A DNA stretch of 32,844 nt from Nitrospirota bacterium (GCA_021812785.1 JAKAMR010000019.1:1-32844); one strand, 5' to 3'; positions 23,998 through 32,621 are shown, counted from the stretch's first letter. Numbers and translations: made by a program. The notes: generated from the sequence alone by a model not told the origin.

Positions 23998-26647
23998 GGC
24001 TGTCCCTGAGGGCGGAAAGCAGTTTTTGTTTTTTGCCATTCCGGTTCCCTAAATCTCCTGGCCCTGATGCCTCTGGAAAGAGCGGCCTCCCATACCGTAC
24101 CTCTATCATGACCGGCTTCAGTAAACTGCCGCCGCGGGGAAGCGCCTTGTGGGCTCCCTCTATCCAGGCCGGCACAATAGGCACGCCCTCGTTTACCGCC
24201 ATCGCCGCGATGCCCGGTTTTAACTCCATCAGCCGGCCGTCAAAAGACCTTCCGCCCTCCGGAAAAACGCAAAGCGCGTAACCCTGCCTCAATGTCCCGG
24301 CCGAAACCCTGAGCGCGCCCCCAAGCAGATGCTCCCTGTCTATGGGGATCACATGCACCACCTTAAGAGTGTGGGCCATTAGCCCTCTGAAATACGTCTC
24401 CCATCCGACAAAAAAAAGCGACCGGACGTTCCGCTTGGGCAGCGAGGCCGCAATAACGAACGCGTCAAGGAAGCTTGAATGGTTGGGCGCAAGGATGAAA
24501 GGGCCGTCCGGAAGGTTTTGCAACCCCTTGCTCTTCAGCCTGAAAAGGGCCTTTGCCAGCAGTTTAAGCAGATAATAAAGCAGAAAAGTTGCCGCCTTTT
24601 CAGACATGCTGAAAGAGATTTTGCCTATTTCCTTTTCCCTTCCCTCCCGCGCAAAAGGTAGAGGCAAAAAAAAATTTTCCCCTTCCGGGACGGGCTTTTC
24701 TTCTCCGGAGGACAGAAAAACCACCATCTTTTTAAGAAGCTCCCCCGCCGTCTGCACGTCCAGAAGAAAGTCATCACGCAGTGTCCTTTTCTCTTGGCCT
24801 AATGAGGGCAAAAACTCCTCTTCAAGGGCGGACAGAAGCTCTATCCTTTTAAGGGAATCCAGGCCAAGGTCCAGTTCCAGGTTGTCCTCCGCCCTTATTG
24901 CGGTCCCGGTTTTCCGCCCCGCAACCGAATTGAGGACGCGGGCGATCTTCTCCCCAGGGCCCCCTAGGAATTCGGAGCCTGTCTCCTTTGCCTCCGGGAC
25001 GGCGGTCTTTAGCAGCTCGCCCAGCCGGAATCTTTTTATCTTCCCCAGCGGCGTTTTTGGCAGGGGGCCCTTTATGAGTGAAAATCCGGTAAGCCGCATG
25101 AACGGCGGCAGCCCCTGTCCCAGACGCATGAGCTCCCACCCGGTCTCTTCCCTGAGGTTTGCAAGCCCTTTTCCCCTTGCGTAATCGAGATCCGGCACGA
25201 TGACGCCCTTCAGTGCCCCGTTTTCCTCGTAAACGGCCATATCTTTAATGAGCGGACTCTCCCTGTAGCGCTTTTCCACCTCGTCAGGGGCCACGTTCTT
25301 TCCGGAAGACAGGACCAGTATCTCTTTTTCCCTGCCGGTGATAAAAAGGTAGCCCTCATCGTCCAGCCAGCCCGTGTCGCCCGTGTGAAGCCAGCCGTCC
25401 TCTATCGCCCTTGCCGTTTCCTCCGGTTTCAGCCAATATCCGGACATAAGCATGGGGCCGCTCAGGAGCACCTCCCCGTTTTCTATCCTGACCCGTACCC
25501 CCCTGATGGGTTTTCCCGCCGAGCCGGGCTTTCTTTTTTTAACCGGGTTGAAGGTCACTATCGGGGATGTCTCCGTGAGCCCATAGCCCTCCACAATGGT
25601 AAAACCAACGGCTTCCAGGTCCCGCATCACCTCTGGAGCCAGCCGCGCTCCCCCGGAGGCTATCAGCCTCAGGCAGCCGCCAAAGACTGCGTGGACCTTT
25701 CTGAATACCACCTTGCCGGGATTCATTCCGGTTTTCCCCCTCAAGGCTCCGAAAAGGGGCAGAAGCGAAGCAAGCGGTTTTGGTAGTCTCTTTTTTATGG
25801 AGGCGTCCAAAAGCTCAAGCATCTGGGGCACGGCTATCATGATTGTAACCCCGCGCGCCTTGGCTACCCGCGCAAGTTCTTTCCCTTTTATGGAGGCAAG
25901 CAGGGTAAGCGAGGCCCCGGACAAAAAAGAGGCTATAAAGCACATAATGGGATAGGAGTGGTAAAAGGGAAGGCCCAACAACAGGTTTTCCCCCTCGCCC
26001 ACTATTCCTGTTTCGATTACGCCAAGGGCATCGGAGATAAGGTTCCCGTGGGTGAGCGTCACACCTTTTTGAAGGCCGGTGGTCCCGGAAGTGTAAATTA
26101 TCATGGCGGGCTCATCCATTTGAGCGGAGGACTGCGCGGGTGGACTTGTTAAGGCCGCGCCTTCTTTTGTTGATCTGGTTTTGCTTTCTGCCATCATGGA
26201 GGCAGAAAATTCTTCCAGGTCTATCATCATTGGGAAATGATCGAGCCCGCCGGAAAGAGGGGAAAAGCGGTTTTTTGTCTCCCTGTTTGCCACAAGGGCC
26301 TCGGGGCTGCAGTCCGCAAGGACCGCCTTCAGGTCTTCATCGGGAGCGGCCTCATTTACCGGCACAGCTATCGCGCCAGCAAGCACTACCCCGGTGAAGG
26401 CGATGCACCACTCCGGGCCTGCGGGCACCAAAAGGGCGGTCTTCATACCGGGCCGTACGCCCAGGTGAAGCAGGTGCCGCGCTAACAGGTTTGCGCGCAC
26501 CATGAATTCGCCGTACGATAAGGTTTTCTCTTCTGGTGAAGACGGTTTTTCTTCGATCTCGTATTTCAGAAAGGGATTTTGTTTGAACTTTTCCGAGGCT
26601 GCCAGAAACCGCAGGGCAAGGTTATCTGTTTTTTTATTTTCCGTCAT
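23969..26647 (-). CDS. Three-domain acyl-CoA ligase / acyl carrier / PlsC acyltransferase
   Basis: An 892-residue fusion. Residues 1-~545 are an AMP-forming fatty acyl ligase: IIYTSGTTGLQKGVTLTHGN (P-loop 185-195), GYGLTETSP (354-362), HTGDTGWLDD and the Lys536 motif PLGKIKR. Residues ~560-645 are an acyl carrier domain with phosphopantetheine Ser598 (DLGLDSLKRIELL). Residues ~685-890 are a lysophospholipid acyltransferase with NHSSFLD (722-728) and FPEGGRSFDG (795-). The parts suggest an acyl chain is activated, tethered to the carrier and moved to a lysophospholipid. This resembles Aas-type salvage, but with the domain order reversed and a carrier inserted. The frame opens earlier, but ATG 26647 (MTENKK) fits best and overlaps the upstream phosphatase by 14 bp. 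Confidence 0.9.
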   Translation of the reverse strand: MTENKKTDNLALRFLAASEKFKQNPFLKYEIEEKPSSPEEKTLSYGEFMVRANLLARHLLHLGVRPGMKTALLVPAGPEWCIAFTGVVLAGAIAVPVNEAAPDEDLKAVLADCSPEALVANRETKNRFSPLSGGLDHFPMMIDLEEFSASMMAESKTRSTKEGAALTSPPAQSSAQMDEPAMIIYTSGTTGLQKGVTLTHGNLISDALGVIETGIVGEGENLLLGLPFYHSYPIMCFIASFLSGASLTLLASIKGKELARVAKARGVTIMIAVPQMLELLDASIKKRLPKPLASLLPLFGALRGKTGMNPGKVVFRKVHAVFGGCLRLIASGGARLAPEVMRDLEAVGFTIVEGYGLTETSPIVTFNPVKKRKPGSAGKPIRGVRVRIENGEVLLSGPMLMSGYWLKPEETARAIEDGWLHTGDTGWLDDEGYLFITGREKEILVLSSGKNVAPDEVEKRYRESPLIKDMAVYEENGALKGVIVPDLDYARGKGLANLREETGWELMRLGQGLPPFMRLTGFSLIKGPLPKTPLGKIKRFRLGELLKTAVPEAKETGSEFLGGPGEKIARVLNSVAGRKTGTAIRAEDNLELDLGLDSLKRIELLSALEEEFLPSLGQEKRTLRDDFLLDVQTAGELLKKMVVFLSSGEEKPVPEGENFFLPLPFAREGREKEIGKISFSMSEKAATFLLYYLLKLLAKALFRLKSKGLQNLPDGPFILAPNHSSFLDAFVIAASLPKRNVRSLFFVGWETYFRGLMAHTLKVVHVIPIDREHLLGGALRVSAGTLRQGYALCVFPEGGRSFDGRLMELKPGIAAMAVNEGVPIVPAWIEGAHKALPRGGSLLKPVMIEVRYGRPLFPEASGPGDLGNRNGKKQKLLSALRDSLNALSRGAE

Positions 26648-27437
26648 TAAGGATATGCAGGGCGGCCCTGTGGATGTCCATGTTGGCTGAAGCCAGAAGC
26701 GACGCTCCTCCACGTGATGCTGAAAGCCCTATCTTTTGCCCATCCAATTCCCGGCCTTCCATGTCCGTAAAGATGCCCCCGGCCTCTTTTACCAGCAAAT
26801 ACCCGGCGGCATAATCGAAGCTCCTTGATGCTCCGGGGCTTACAAACAGGCTTGACGCGCCGGAGGCAAGATAGGCCAGGTCGAGGGCTATGGAGCCAAG
26901 GCACCTTGTTCTCCTTGCGGCCCCGAGCAGCGGCAATATCTCCTTCAGGTGTATGGAAGGGGTCCTGGCCTCAAAGGCGCAAAGGCCGATTATCGCGTCC
27001 TTCATGCAATGGATGGGGACGCCGTTCTGGAAGGCCCCTCGTCCTTTTTCCGCCCAAAACTCTTCGCCCGTAACCAGGTTTATAACATAACCAAGCTCCA
27101 GGCCGCCAAGCTCATCGCTTGTGGAAACGGCGATAGAGGCGCCCCAAAACGGGATGCCGGAAACGGCGTTCTTGCTGCCGTCTATCGGGTCTATGGCCAC
27201 GGTCCGGGCTTCACCCGTCCCTTCGATGTCCAGGGCGCCGGCCTCCTCGCTTATTATGTGAAGGCGCTCGCCAAGCCCCCGGAGGCCCTCAAGGATCGTG
27301 TCTTCGGCAAGCTTGTCGATAGGGAAAGTGCGGTCCCCGCCCGCTCCCCGCTCCATGGGCGCCTGCCCTTTCGGCCTGGAGAGCCTCATCTCCTTATATA
27401 CAAGCTTTCCGATGCGGCATAAATCTTCTGCGTTCAT
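26634..27437 (-). CDS. Inositol-monophosphatase-family phosphatase
   Basis: About 267 residues from ATG 27437. Metal and phosphate motifs are complete: FPIDKLAED (Asp41), ISEEAG (Glu64/65), AIDPIDGSKNAVSGIPF (Asp83, Asp86), and the C-terminal FDYAAGYLLVKEAGGIF. The family covers inositol-1-phosphatase, archaeal-type IMPase/FBPase and 3'-phosphoadenosine phosphatase. The DPIDGSKN...GIPFWG form resembles the archaeal-type dual enzymes, but substrate is not assignable. An earlier in-frame start at 27563 only adds a Pro-rich segment without family similarity. No clear ribosome-binding site is present. It overlaps the downstream ligase, so the two are probably co-transcribed. Confidence 0.87.
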   Translation of the reverse strand: MNAEDLCRIGKLVYKEMRLSRPKGQAPMERGAGGDRTFPIDKLAEDTILEGLRGLGERLHIISEEAGALDIEGTGEARTVAIDPIDGSKNAVSGIPFWGASIAVSTSDELGGLELGYVINLVTGEEFWAEKGRGAFQNGVPIHCMKDAIIGLCAFEARTPSIHLKEILPLLGAARRTRCLGSIALDLAYLASGASSLFVSPGASRSFDYAAGYLLVKEAGGIFTDMEGRELDGQKIGLSASRGGASLLASANMDIHRAALHILNDGK

Positions 27438-27735
27438 GGTTAGAACTATTTTACGGGAATTCGGGGAAACGGGAAAGCCCGGCGGCGGAACCTTCAAAAA
27501 AGGAGGGGAAAACTTGACTGGCAAAGACCACTGGAAGTAAGATGAACAGTCCGGCGCCGGCATGCGTTTTTAAGCGGGCATGGTCCCACGGAAACGGCTG
27601 GACACAACCACCGGAATACGCAGGCAAAAAACCCGAAGGGAAAACGGATTTTAAAGCAACCAGGAAATAGGATAAATGGTGCGGGCAAAGCGTTGGGAGC
27701 TGCTGTTTGCGCCATGGATGAGGAGGAGAATTTTC

Positions 27736-28440
27736 TTGAAGGCGGTAAATAAGGTTCTTCCGTTTGTTTTTGTTTTTGTTTTTTTGACGGTAATGTTTTG
27801 CACCCATGCTTTTGTTTCAGCCGCGGCGTCCGCGAGCCTGAATAAACAGCTTATTTCAGCGGCAGCCTATGATGGAACCCTGCTCGAAGTGCAAGCCCTG
27901 CTGGACCATGGGGCGGATGTGAATGCGAAGGATGATGACGGCGCCACGGCGCTGATGTATGCGATTCTGAACGGCAGAACGGATTTGGTGAAGCTGCTGG
28001 TCAGCAAAAGGGCGGATGTGAACGCGAAGGACAATTCCGGGGCTACACCGCTAATGTCCGCGGCGCGGTGGGGCAGGATGAACATTGTTAAGCTCCTGAT
28101 AGATAAAGGGGCGGATGTGAATGCCAAAACGGATGACGGCATGACGGCGCTGATAGTTGCGGCTGAAAATGGGCAGGCGGATGTGGCGAAGCTGCTGATA
28201 GACAAAGGAGCGGATATAAATGTAAAAAATCCGGAAACGGATTCATTGAACAACCTTGGGTTCACACCGCTTATGTACGCGGCCTTTTGGGGCAGGATGG
28301 ATATCGTGAAGCTGCTGCTGGACAAAGGGGCCGATCTGAATGCGAAGGATTTTAAAGGAAATACGGCGGAGAAACTGGCCCGGCAATACGATCATTATGA
28401 CATCGCGGCTGTCTTGAAAAAGGCGGAAGCGAAACAGTAG
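27736..28440 (+). CDS. Exported ankyrin-repeat protein
   Basis: About 234 residues. The start TTG 27736 has AGGAGG 9 nt upstream and gives a clean signal peptide (MKAVNKVLPFVFVFVFLTVM, cleavage near FVSAAA). In-frame ATGs at 27676 and 27718 have poorer sites and would lengthen it. The rest is about six ankyrin repeats of 33 residues with the usual GADVNAKDxxGxTxLMxAxxxGxxDIVKLLL pattern. One repeat carries an eight-residue insertion (PETDSLNN). It is likely a periplasmic protein-binding scaffold, and the partner is unknown. The repeats are highly similar to each other at DNA level, a sign of recent duplication. Confidence 0.88.
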   Translation: MKAVNKVLPFVFVFVFLTVMFCTHAFVSAAASASLNKQLISAAAYDGTLLEVQALLDHGADVNAKDDDGATALMYAILNGRTDLVKLLVSKRADVNAKDNSGATPLMSAARWGRMNIVKLLIDKGADVNAKTDDGMTALIVAAENGQADVAKLLIDKGADINVKNPETDSLNNLGFTPLMYAAFWGRMDIVKLLLDKGADLNAKDFKGNTAEKLARQYDHYDIAAVLKKAEAKQ

Positions 28441-28585
28441 CGGTAAGCGGATGGACACAAAGCTGTTTCTCCTTTCTAATTTCAATCCCGCTTGTACTTG
28501 AAGCTGTAGCAGCCCCGGTTTTCCTATCCGGGAGATAGCAATAATTCCGGGGCCAATCATACTTAATTATATTGGAAGATAAACA

Positions 28586-28693
28586 ATGTCGCTGGCTTCC
28601 GGGTCGTGGCATGAACGGAAAAAATCAAACGGCGGGCGCAGCAAGCAGCGGCCCAAAAGGGCGGTCATGCAAATTAAAACCACGAAGGGGTAA
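28586..28693 (+). CDS. Possible 35-residue basic peptide
   Basis: The ATG has GGAAG 7 nt upstream. The frame codes for a Lys/Arg-rich peptide (MSLASGSWHERKK... ending IKTTKG) and stops 12 bp before the M29 peptidase start. There is no recognised similarity. It could be a chance frame in the 265-bp gap after the ankyrin gene. The only other structure I saw in this gap is a short CCCGG/CCGGG hairpin (~28514-28532). Confidence 0.25.
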   Translation: MSLASGSWHERKKSNGGRSKQRPKRAVMQIKTTKG

Positions 28694-28705
28694 AATACAA
28701 AATAT

Positions 28706-29848
28706 ATGCGTGTAAATACGGAAGCGCTTAAAAACATATATCTTCTGAACCTGGGGGTCTCGGCCAGCGACAAGGTGCTTGTCTTTACTGACAGGATATC
28801 GAAGAGGGAGAAGCCGCCAAGGGGCAGGGAGCTGAAGCGCAGGCAGGAATTAAGGGAGATCTCCCGGGCTGCGGCCGCTGAAGGCCGCAAGCTTGCCGGT
28901 GAGCTTATATACAAGGAATATTCCGCCACGGGTGCTCCGGCCGTGGAGCCACCGAAGGCGCTGTGGGCCGCCGCCTTCGGTGAAAAATGTATGAAGGAAC
29001 TACTGGCCAAAGGCCTTTTGAAAGACATTCTCAAAAAAAATGCCCGTGCCGGCGCGTCGCTGGAGGTTGCCGGAAAGATAGTAAAAAAATACTCGAAGGA
29101 TGCTGTTGATGCCGTTGTGGCCCTGTCCAATTATTCCACCACGCATACCACTTTCCGGAAACTCCTTACCGGTTACGCGGGCACCCGCTACGCCAGCATG
29201 CCCCTTTTTGACGTGCCGATGCTCAAGGGGCCGATGGGAGTGGATTACGCGGCGCTGAAGAGATCCACAAGGCTGCTGGCCAATGCCATCAAAGGGGCTG
29301 ACCGTGTGGAGGTGACCACGCCAAACGGCACGAGGCTTCTTTTCAGGAAAGGCAGAAGGAAGGTCCATGAGGACAACGGCGATTACGGCAAACTGGGGGC
29401 TGCCGGAAACCTGCCCGCAGGCGAGGTTTATCTTGCCCCCATTGAGGGCACCGCAAACGGCAGGCTCGTTCTGGAATGGGCGCCGACTAGGAAACTTAAA
29501 ACCCCGGTAACGCTTTTAGTGAAAGACGGTATGGTCGTAGAGGTTGAGGGTGCCGATCCCTTTGCCTCATATCTCAAGGACAGGCTTTCCTCCTGCCCGG
29601 AGTGCAGCAACATAGCGGAGCTTGGCATCGGCACAAATCCGATGGCAACCCGGCCGGACAACATACTGGAGTCGGAAAAGATACTTGGCACCATTCATAT
29701 AGCCTTGGGAGACAACCATACTTTCGGCGGCAAGGTGCGGGCCCCGTTCCACCAGGATTTTGTTTTTTTTGCGCCAACCCTTAAGGTGTTCCCGTCTTCG
29801 GGCGGAACGGGCCGGGTGGTCATAAAAAAAGGAAGGCATCAGGGATAG
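28706..29848 (+). CDS. M29-family (thermophilic-type) metallo-aminopeptidase
   Basis: A 380-residue protein matching peptidase family M29. The metal-site residues appear in order: Glu247 (APIEGTANG), Glu305 (NIAELGIGTN), His331 (KILGTIHIALGDN), then His349 and Asp351 (FHQDFVF). These enzymes use two Co/Zn ions to remove N-terminal residues in the cytoplasm. The N-terminal domain is divergent and Lys-rich. No Shine-Dalgarno is seen before the ATG. cutA follows after 22 bp. Confidence 0.85.
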   Translation: MRVNTEALKNIYLLNLGVSASDKVLVFTDRISKREKPPRGRELKRRQELREISRAAAAEGRKLAGELIYKEYSATGAPAVEPPKALWAAAFGEKCMKELLAKGLLKDILKKNARAGASLEVAGKIVKKYSKDAVDAVVALSNYSTTHTTFRKLLTGYAGTRYASMPLFDVPMLKGPMGVDYAALKRSTRLLANAIKGADRVEVTTPNGTRLLFRKGRRKVHEDNGDYGKLGAAGNLPAGEVYLAPIEGTANGRLVLEWAPTRKLKTPVTLLVKDGMVVEVEGADPFASYLKDRLSSCPECSNIAELGIGTNPMATRPDNILESEKILGTIHIALGDNHTFGGKVRAPFHQDFVFFAPTLKVFPSSGGTGRVVIKKGRHQG

Positions 29849-29870
29849 CGGGCGGGCACCTGGGCAATCG

Positions 29871-30185
29871 ATGGAACATATTGCGGTTTTCATAACGGCT
29901 CCAGATAGGGAAACGGCGGCAGACATCGCCCGGGCGCTCGTTGGCGAAAAACTTGCGGGCTGCGTGAACATTATTTCTTCCGTGAGGTCCATATATTCAT
30001 GGCAGGGGAATATTGAGGATGAAACCGAGGCCCTCATGGTCGCAAAAACAAAAAAGTCGCTCTTCGAGAAATTAAACGAGCGCGTAAAGGAACTCCATCC
30101 TTACCAGACGCCGGAGATAATCGCCCTTCCAGTGGCGGCGGGCTCCAGGCAATACTTAGACTGGCTCAATGACGTTACCGGTTGA
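29871..30185 (+). CDS. cutA: CutA divalent-ion tolerance protein
   Basis: A 104-residue CutA: AVFITAPDRETAADIARALV, then EKLAGCVNIISSVRSIYSWQ, EALMVAKTKKSLFEKL, and the closing HPYQTPEIIALPV. These are near-diagnostic for the family, which forms a PII-like trimer and is linked to Cu/divalent-metal tolerance. Its true biochemical role is still debated. The 3' end overlaps endonuclease V by 17 bp. Confidence 0.95.
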   Translation: MEHIAVFITAPDRETAADIARALVGEKLAGCVNIISSVRSIYSWQGNIEDETEALMVAKTKKSLFEKLNERVKELHPYQTPEIIALPVAAGSRQYLDWLNDVTG

Positions 30186-30906
30186 CTCTTTTCCGCGCTC
30201 GCAGGAAGATTTTTTCCTTAACTGCGGAATGCAGGGCGGGCTTACGGCCGCGAAGGCCCGGGAAATGCAGCTTGCCATGAAGGAGCGCGTGCAGGTTGTC
30301 CCCCTCAGGGAAAAACCCCGGTTTGTGGCCGGGGCCGACGCCGCATTCCTGGATGGTGAAGTGCTTGCGGTGGCCTGCCTTTTTACATACCCGGAGCTGG
30401 AGCTTATAGATACGCAGACGGCCATACTGGAACTGACGTTCCCGTATGTGCCAGGGCTCCTTAGCTTCAGGGAAGGGCCGGCCGTAATAAGCGCCGTGCG
30501 GAAACTGAAGAAAAGGCCGGATGTCCTCATCCTGGACGGGCAGGGCATAGCGCACCCGCAGATGATAGGCCTTGCCTCTCACGTGGGCCTTCTCCTGGAC
30601 ATTCCCACGGTAGGGTGCGCAAAGTCCAGGCTGGTAGGGGAGTTCCGGAAGCCCGGCTGGAAGCGCGGCAGCACGTCGCCGCTTGTCTATAAAGGCCAAA
30701 TGGTTGGAACGGTCCTTAGGAGCAAGGACGGCGTGAGGCCTTTGTTCATATCCCCCGGACACATGGTGGACTTCCAGGATTCCGTGGACCTCGTGCTTTC
30801 CTGCTCAAAAGGCTACAGGCTGCCGGAGCCCACCAGGGCCGCCGATCTGGAAACAAAAAAACGGAAAAAGCTGAAAAAGCAGCAAAAAGAGAAAGAGCAA
30901 AAATAA
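30169..30906 (+). CDS. nfi: Endonuclease V (deoxyinosine repair)
   Basis: A 245-residue EndoV. The catalytic carboxylates are Asp57 (VAGADAAF), Glu102 (PYVPGLLSFREGP) and Asp123 (LILDGQGIAHP). GLASHVGLLLDIPTVGCAKS and the end motif KGYRLPEPTRAAD agree with E. coli Nfi. It nicks DNA one base 3' of deaminated adenine (hypoxanthine). A ~20-residue N-terminal extension precedes the usual start (ATG 30229 is an alternative), and a Lys/Glu/Gln-rich tail of ~24 residues ends the protein. It is translationally coupled to cutA. Confidence 0.95.
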   Translation: MTLPVDSFPRSQEDFFLNCGMQGGLTAAKAREMQLAMKERVQVVPLREKPRFVAGADAAFLDGEVLAVACLFTYPELELIDTQTAILELTFPYVPGLLSFREGPAVISAVRKLKKRPDVLILDGQGIAHPQMIGLASHVGLLLDIPTVGCAKSRLVGEFRKPGWKRGSTSPLVYKGQMVGTVLRSKDGVRPLFISPGHMVDFQDSVDLVLSCSKGYRLPEPTRAADLETKKRKKLKKQQKEKEQK

Positions 30907-30945
30907 AAAAATAAAAAAACTGGAAAAGAAAAGAGACGGGATTTC

Positions 30946-31392
30946 TTAAAAATAGAAAGAGAGATCGTTTCTGATATGCACTTTTTCTGCCGGAAGCGCC
31001 TCTCTGACCCGCGTCAATACGTCGCTTGTGGTGAACGGTTTCATTATCACACCGGTGGCCCCATGTCTTTCCACCAGGCGCTTCGCATCGTTTGAATGGG
31101 TGAGCAGCACGAAGGTCTTTGCTCCGGGGTGGCCGCTGACTATCTTTTCAAGCAGCTCCACGGCCCCCATGTCCGGGAGATAATCGTTTATGAAAACGAG
31201 ATCAAAGGGACGGAAAAATTTTTCCGTTGTCTCTGAAAATTTTTCCGTCCCTGGCGGGCGGGCCATTTCTTCGATGGCCTCTCTTCCGGAGGCCGCGAGC
31301 CGCAGTGTATTGTTCCTTTCAAAGAGGTAGGAAAAATAATGGCGGATAAAAAGACTCTCGGATGCAACCAGTATGGAAAGCCCTCCGCCCAT
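30946..31392 (-). CDS. Single-domain response regulator with a repeat-derived insertion
   Basis: A 148-residue receiver domain alone. The acceptor is Asp70 (VFINDYLPDM), with Thr98 (LLTHSND), Lys118 (IMKPFTTSDV) and SES in place of the usual acidic pair near the start (VASESLF), so Mg binding may be altered. Residues ~47-62 (PPGTEKFSETTEKFFRP) interrupt the helix2-strand3 link that is normally short. The DNA there is a 21-bp duplication and 16-bp inverted repeat (31207-31251). AGGGG is 8 nt before the ATG. It is probably an output-less CheY-like partner. No chemotaxis gene is nearby. Confidence 0.82.
   Translation of the reverse strand: MGGGLSILVASESLFIRHYFSYLFERNNTLRLAASGREAIEEMARPPGTEKFSETTEKFFRPFDLVFINDYLPDMGAVELLEKIVSGHPGAKTFVLLTHSNDAKRLVERHGATGVIMKPFTTSDVLTRVREALPAEKVHIRNDLSFYF
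31207..31251. repeat. Perfect 16-bp inverted repeat inside the receiver gene
   Basis: GGGACGGAAAAATTTT (31207-31222) and AAAATTTTTCCGTCCC (31236-31251) are perfect complements around a 13-nt loop. In the coding direction the unit ACGGAAAAATTTT also occurs twice in direct order, 21 nt (7 codons) apart, encoding TEKFSET and TEKFFRP. The element keeps the reading frame. Confidence 0.85.
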
Positions 31393-31444
31393 CTTTGAAG
31401 CCCCTGTGCCCCTCCCGGTTCATGCAAATATTGACGCAACTAAT

Positions 31445-31472
31445 GATATACATAAATCCGTTAAAAATGCAA
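31445..31472 (-). promoter_or_regulatory. Putative sigma-70 promoter of receiver gene
   Basis: On the minus strand TTGCAT (31472-31467) and TATATC (31450-31445) are spaced by 16 nt in a strongly AT-rich stretch about 50 bp before the ATG at 31392. Confidence 0.35.
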
Positions 31473-31496
31473 TCAATAATTGTAATATAAGTTTTC

Positions 31497-31533
31497 AAAA
31501 AAGAGGGAGGCCTTAAGGCCTCCCTCTTTTTTT
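31497..31533 (-). terminator. Bidirectional rho-independent terminator
   Basis: GAGGGAGGCC (31503-31512), loop TTAA, GGCCTCCCTC (31517-31526) is a perfect 10-bp stem. It is flanked by six A's and seven T's, so it works on either strand. It ends the sod/ferritin-like operon on the minus strand and insulates the receiver gene's promoter. Confidence 0.9.
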
Positions 31534-31563
31534 ATCCGGCATTCAGCTCTTTTTTTTGTTTTT

Positions 31564-32022
31564 TTAGGTGACGAATATGGTCGCCCTCTTCAGCATGACC
31601 TCGTTCAGGTCGCCAAGGAGCCTGTGGTGCTTGGCCTCATCGGCCAGAAGCAGGGTCAGGATATAGCGGGTGACGAAAAGCTCGCTTTGCTCAAGGGCCT
31701 TTGAGGCCAGCTGCACGGACTTGCTCTCCGCCTCTATGTGTTTTTTCATTTCCTCGGCCAGCGGGGCCAGCTCATCCGGGTTCAGGTGCAGCGGCTCCTT
31801 CGTAAGCCCGTCTATTAGGAGCTGCTGCATGACCTTGTGTTTCTGAGAGTCGAACTTGATCATCTCCATGATCATCCGGACTATGGGGTTTTCGCTTTTG
31901 ACTATGAGGTCCTCGGAGTTCCTTATGGTGTCATCTTCGAGTTTCTGCCATTGCCTGATGGTGTCAATGAACTCCTCCGACATCTCCAGGGGCTTCTTTT
32001 TTCCCGCCGTTTTCATTTCCAT
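31564..32022 (-). CDS. Ferritin-like / rubrerythrin-type four-helix protein
   Basis: A 152-residue all-helical protein. Candidate di-iron ligands are spaced as in ferritin-like folds: Glu29 (KLEDD), His62 (SQKH, where an ExxH would be usual), Glu97/Glu99 (HIEAE), Glu129 and His132 (ADEAKHH). One expected glutamate is Ser59, so the metal site may be changed. Its start overlaps the sod stop by 10 bp, so the two proteins are made together. A joint role in superoxide/peroxide or iron handling is likely but inferred. No rubredoxin domain is present. Confidence 0.7.
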   Translation of the reverse strand: MEMKTAGKKKPLEMSEEFIDTIRQWQKLEDDTIRNSEDLIVKSENPIVRMIMEMIKFDSQKHKVMQQLLIDGLTKEPLHLNPDELAPLAEEMKKHIEAESKSVQLASKALEQSELFVTRYILTLLLADEAKHHRLLGDLNEVMLKRATIFVT

Positions 32023-32621
32023 GTCTTCATGGCTGCCGAGAGTCTCTGCTCGACGGCCTCCCAGTTGATGTTTTTGAAAAATGTCTCGATATAATCCTTC
32101 CGATTCAGTCCGTAATCGAGCATGAACGCGTGTTCCCAGACGTCCATGACCAGCATGAGCTGGCAGCCTGCCGGGTGGGAAACGTGGTGCTCGTTTATCC
32201 AGAAGTTCATCAGCCTGCCGGAGTTGGGGTCCGCGTAAAGGGCGGCCCAGCCCACGCCCCTCATACTCCCCACGGCCTTGAAGGATTTCTCCCAGTTGTC
32301 GAAGTTCCCGAAGTCCTCGGATATCTTTTTCGCCATGGCGCCGTTTTTGTTGATCTTCCCGTTGCCGCCAAGCGAATCAAAATAGAATTCGTGCAGACGC
32401 ATTCCGTTGAACTCGAAGCCCAGCCGCCTGTTAAGCTCGGCAAACCTGGGGTCCGTCCCGTCCTGGGGCAGCTCCGCTATCTGGTCCTGAAGCTTGTTCG
32501 TGTTGCTTACGTATCCCTGGTAGAGCTTGAAATGGTTGTTCAGAAGACCGTCGCTGAAACCTTCCATCCCTATAAGCTCCGCAAAATCCCTTGCCTGATA
32601 GGCCATTGTCTTTACCGGCAT
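32013..32621 (-). CDS. Iron/manganese-family superoxide dismutase
   Basis: A 202-residue SOD-fold protein. Metal ligands are His30 (LLNNHFKLYQGYV), His77 (MRLHEFYFD), Asp160 and His164 (VMDVWEHAF), followed by the DYGLNRKDYI and INWEAVEQR end motifs. There is no signal peptide, so it is cytoplasmic. It differs from typical SodA/SodB in the middle (FWINEHHVSHPAGCQ, where canonical enzymes have a Gly/Asn-Gln active-site context), so metal choice cannot be called. GGGG lies 10 nt before the ATG. It is followed by the ferritin-like gene with an overlap. Confidence 0.88.
   Translation of the reverse strand: MPVKTMAYQARDFAELIGMEGFSDGLLNNHFKLYQGYVSNTNKLQDQIAELPQDGTDPRFAELNRRLGFEFNGMRLHEFYFDSLGGNGKINKNGAMAKKISEDFGNFDNWEKSFKAVGSMRGVGWAALYADPNSGRLMNFWINEHHVSHPAGCQLMLVMDVWEHAFMLDYGLNRKDYIETFFKNINWEAVEQRLSAAMKTWK

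Noticed and set aside
27858..28420. CRISPR-like or satellite repeat
   Set aside because: The ~100-bp periodic similarity is explained by ankyrin repeats in the protein.
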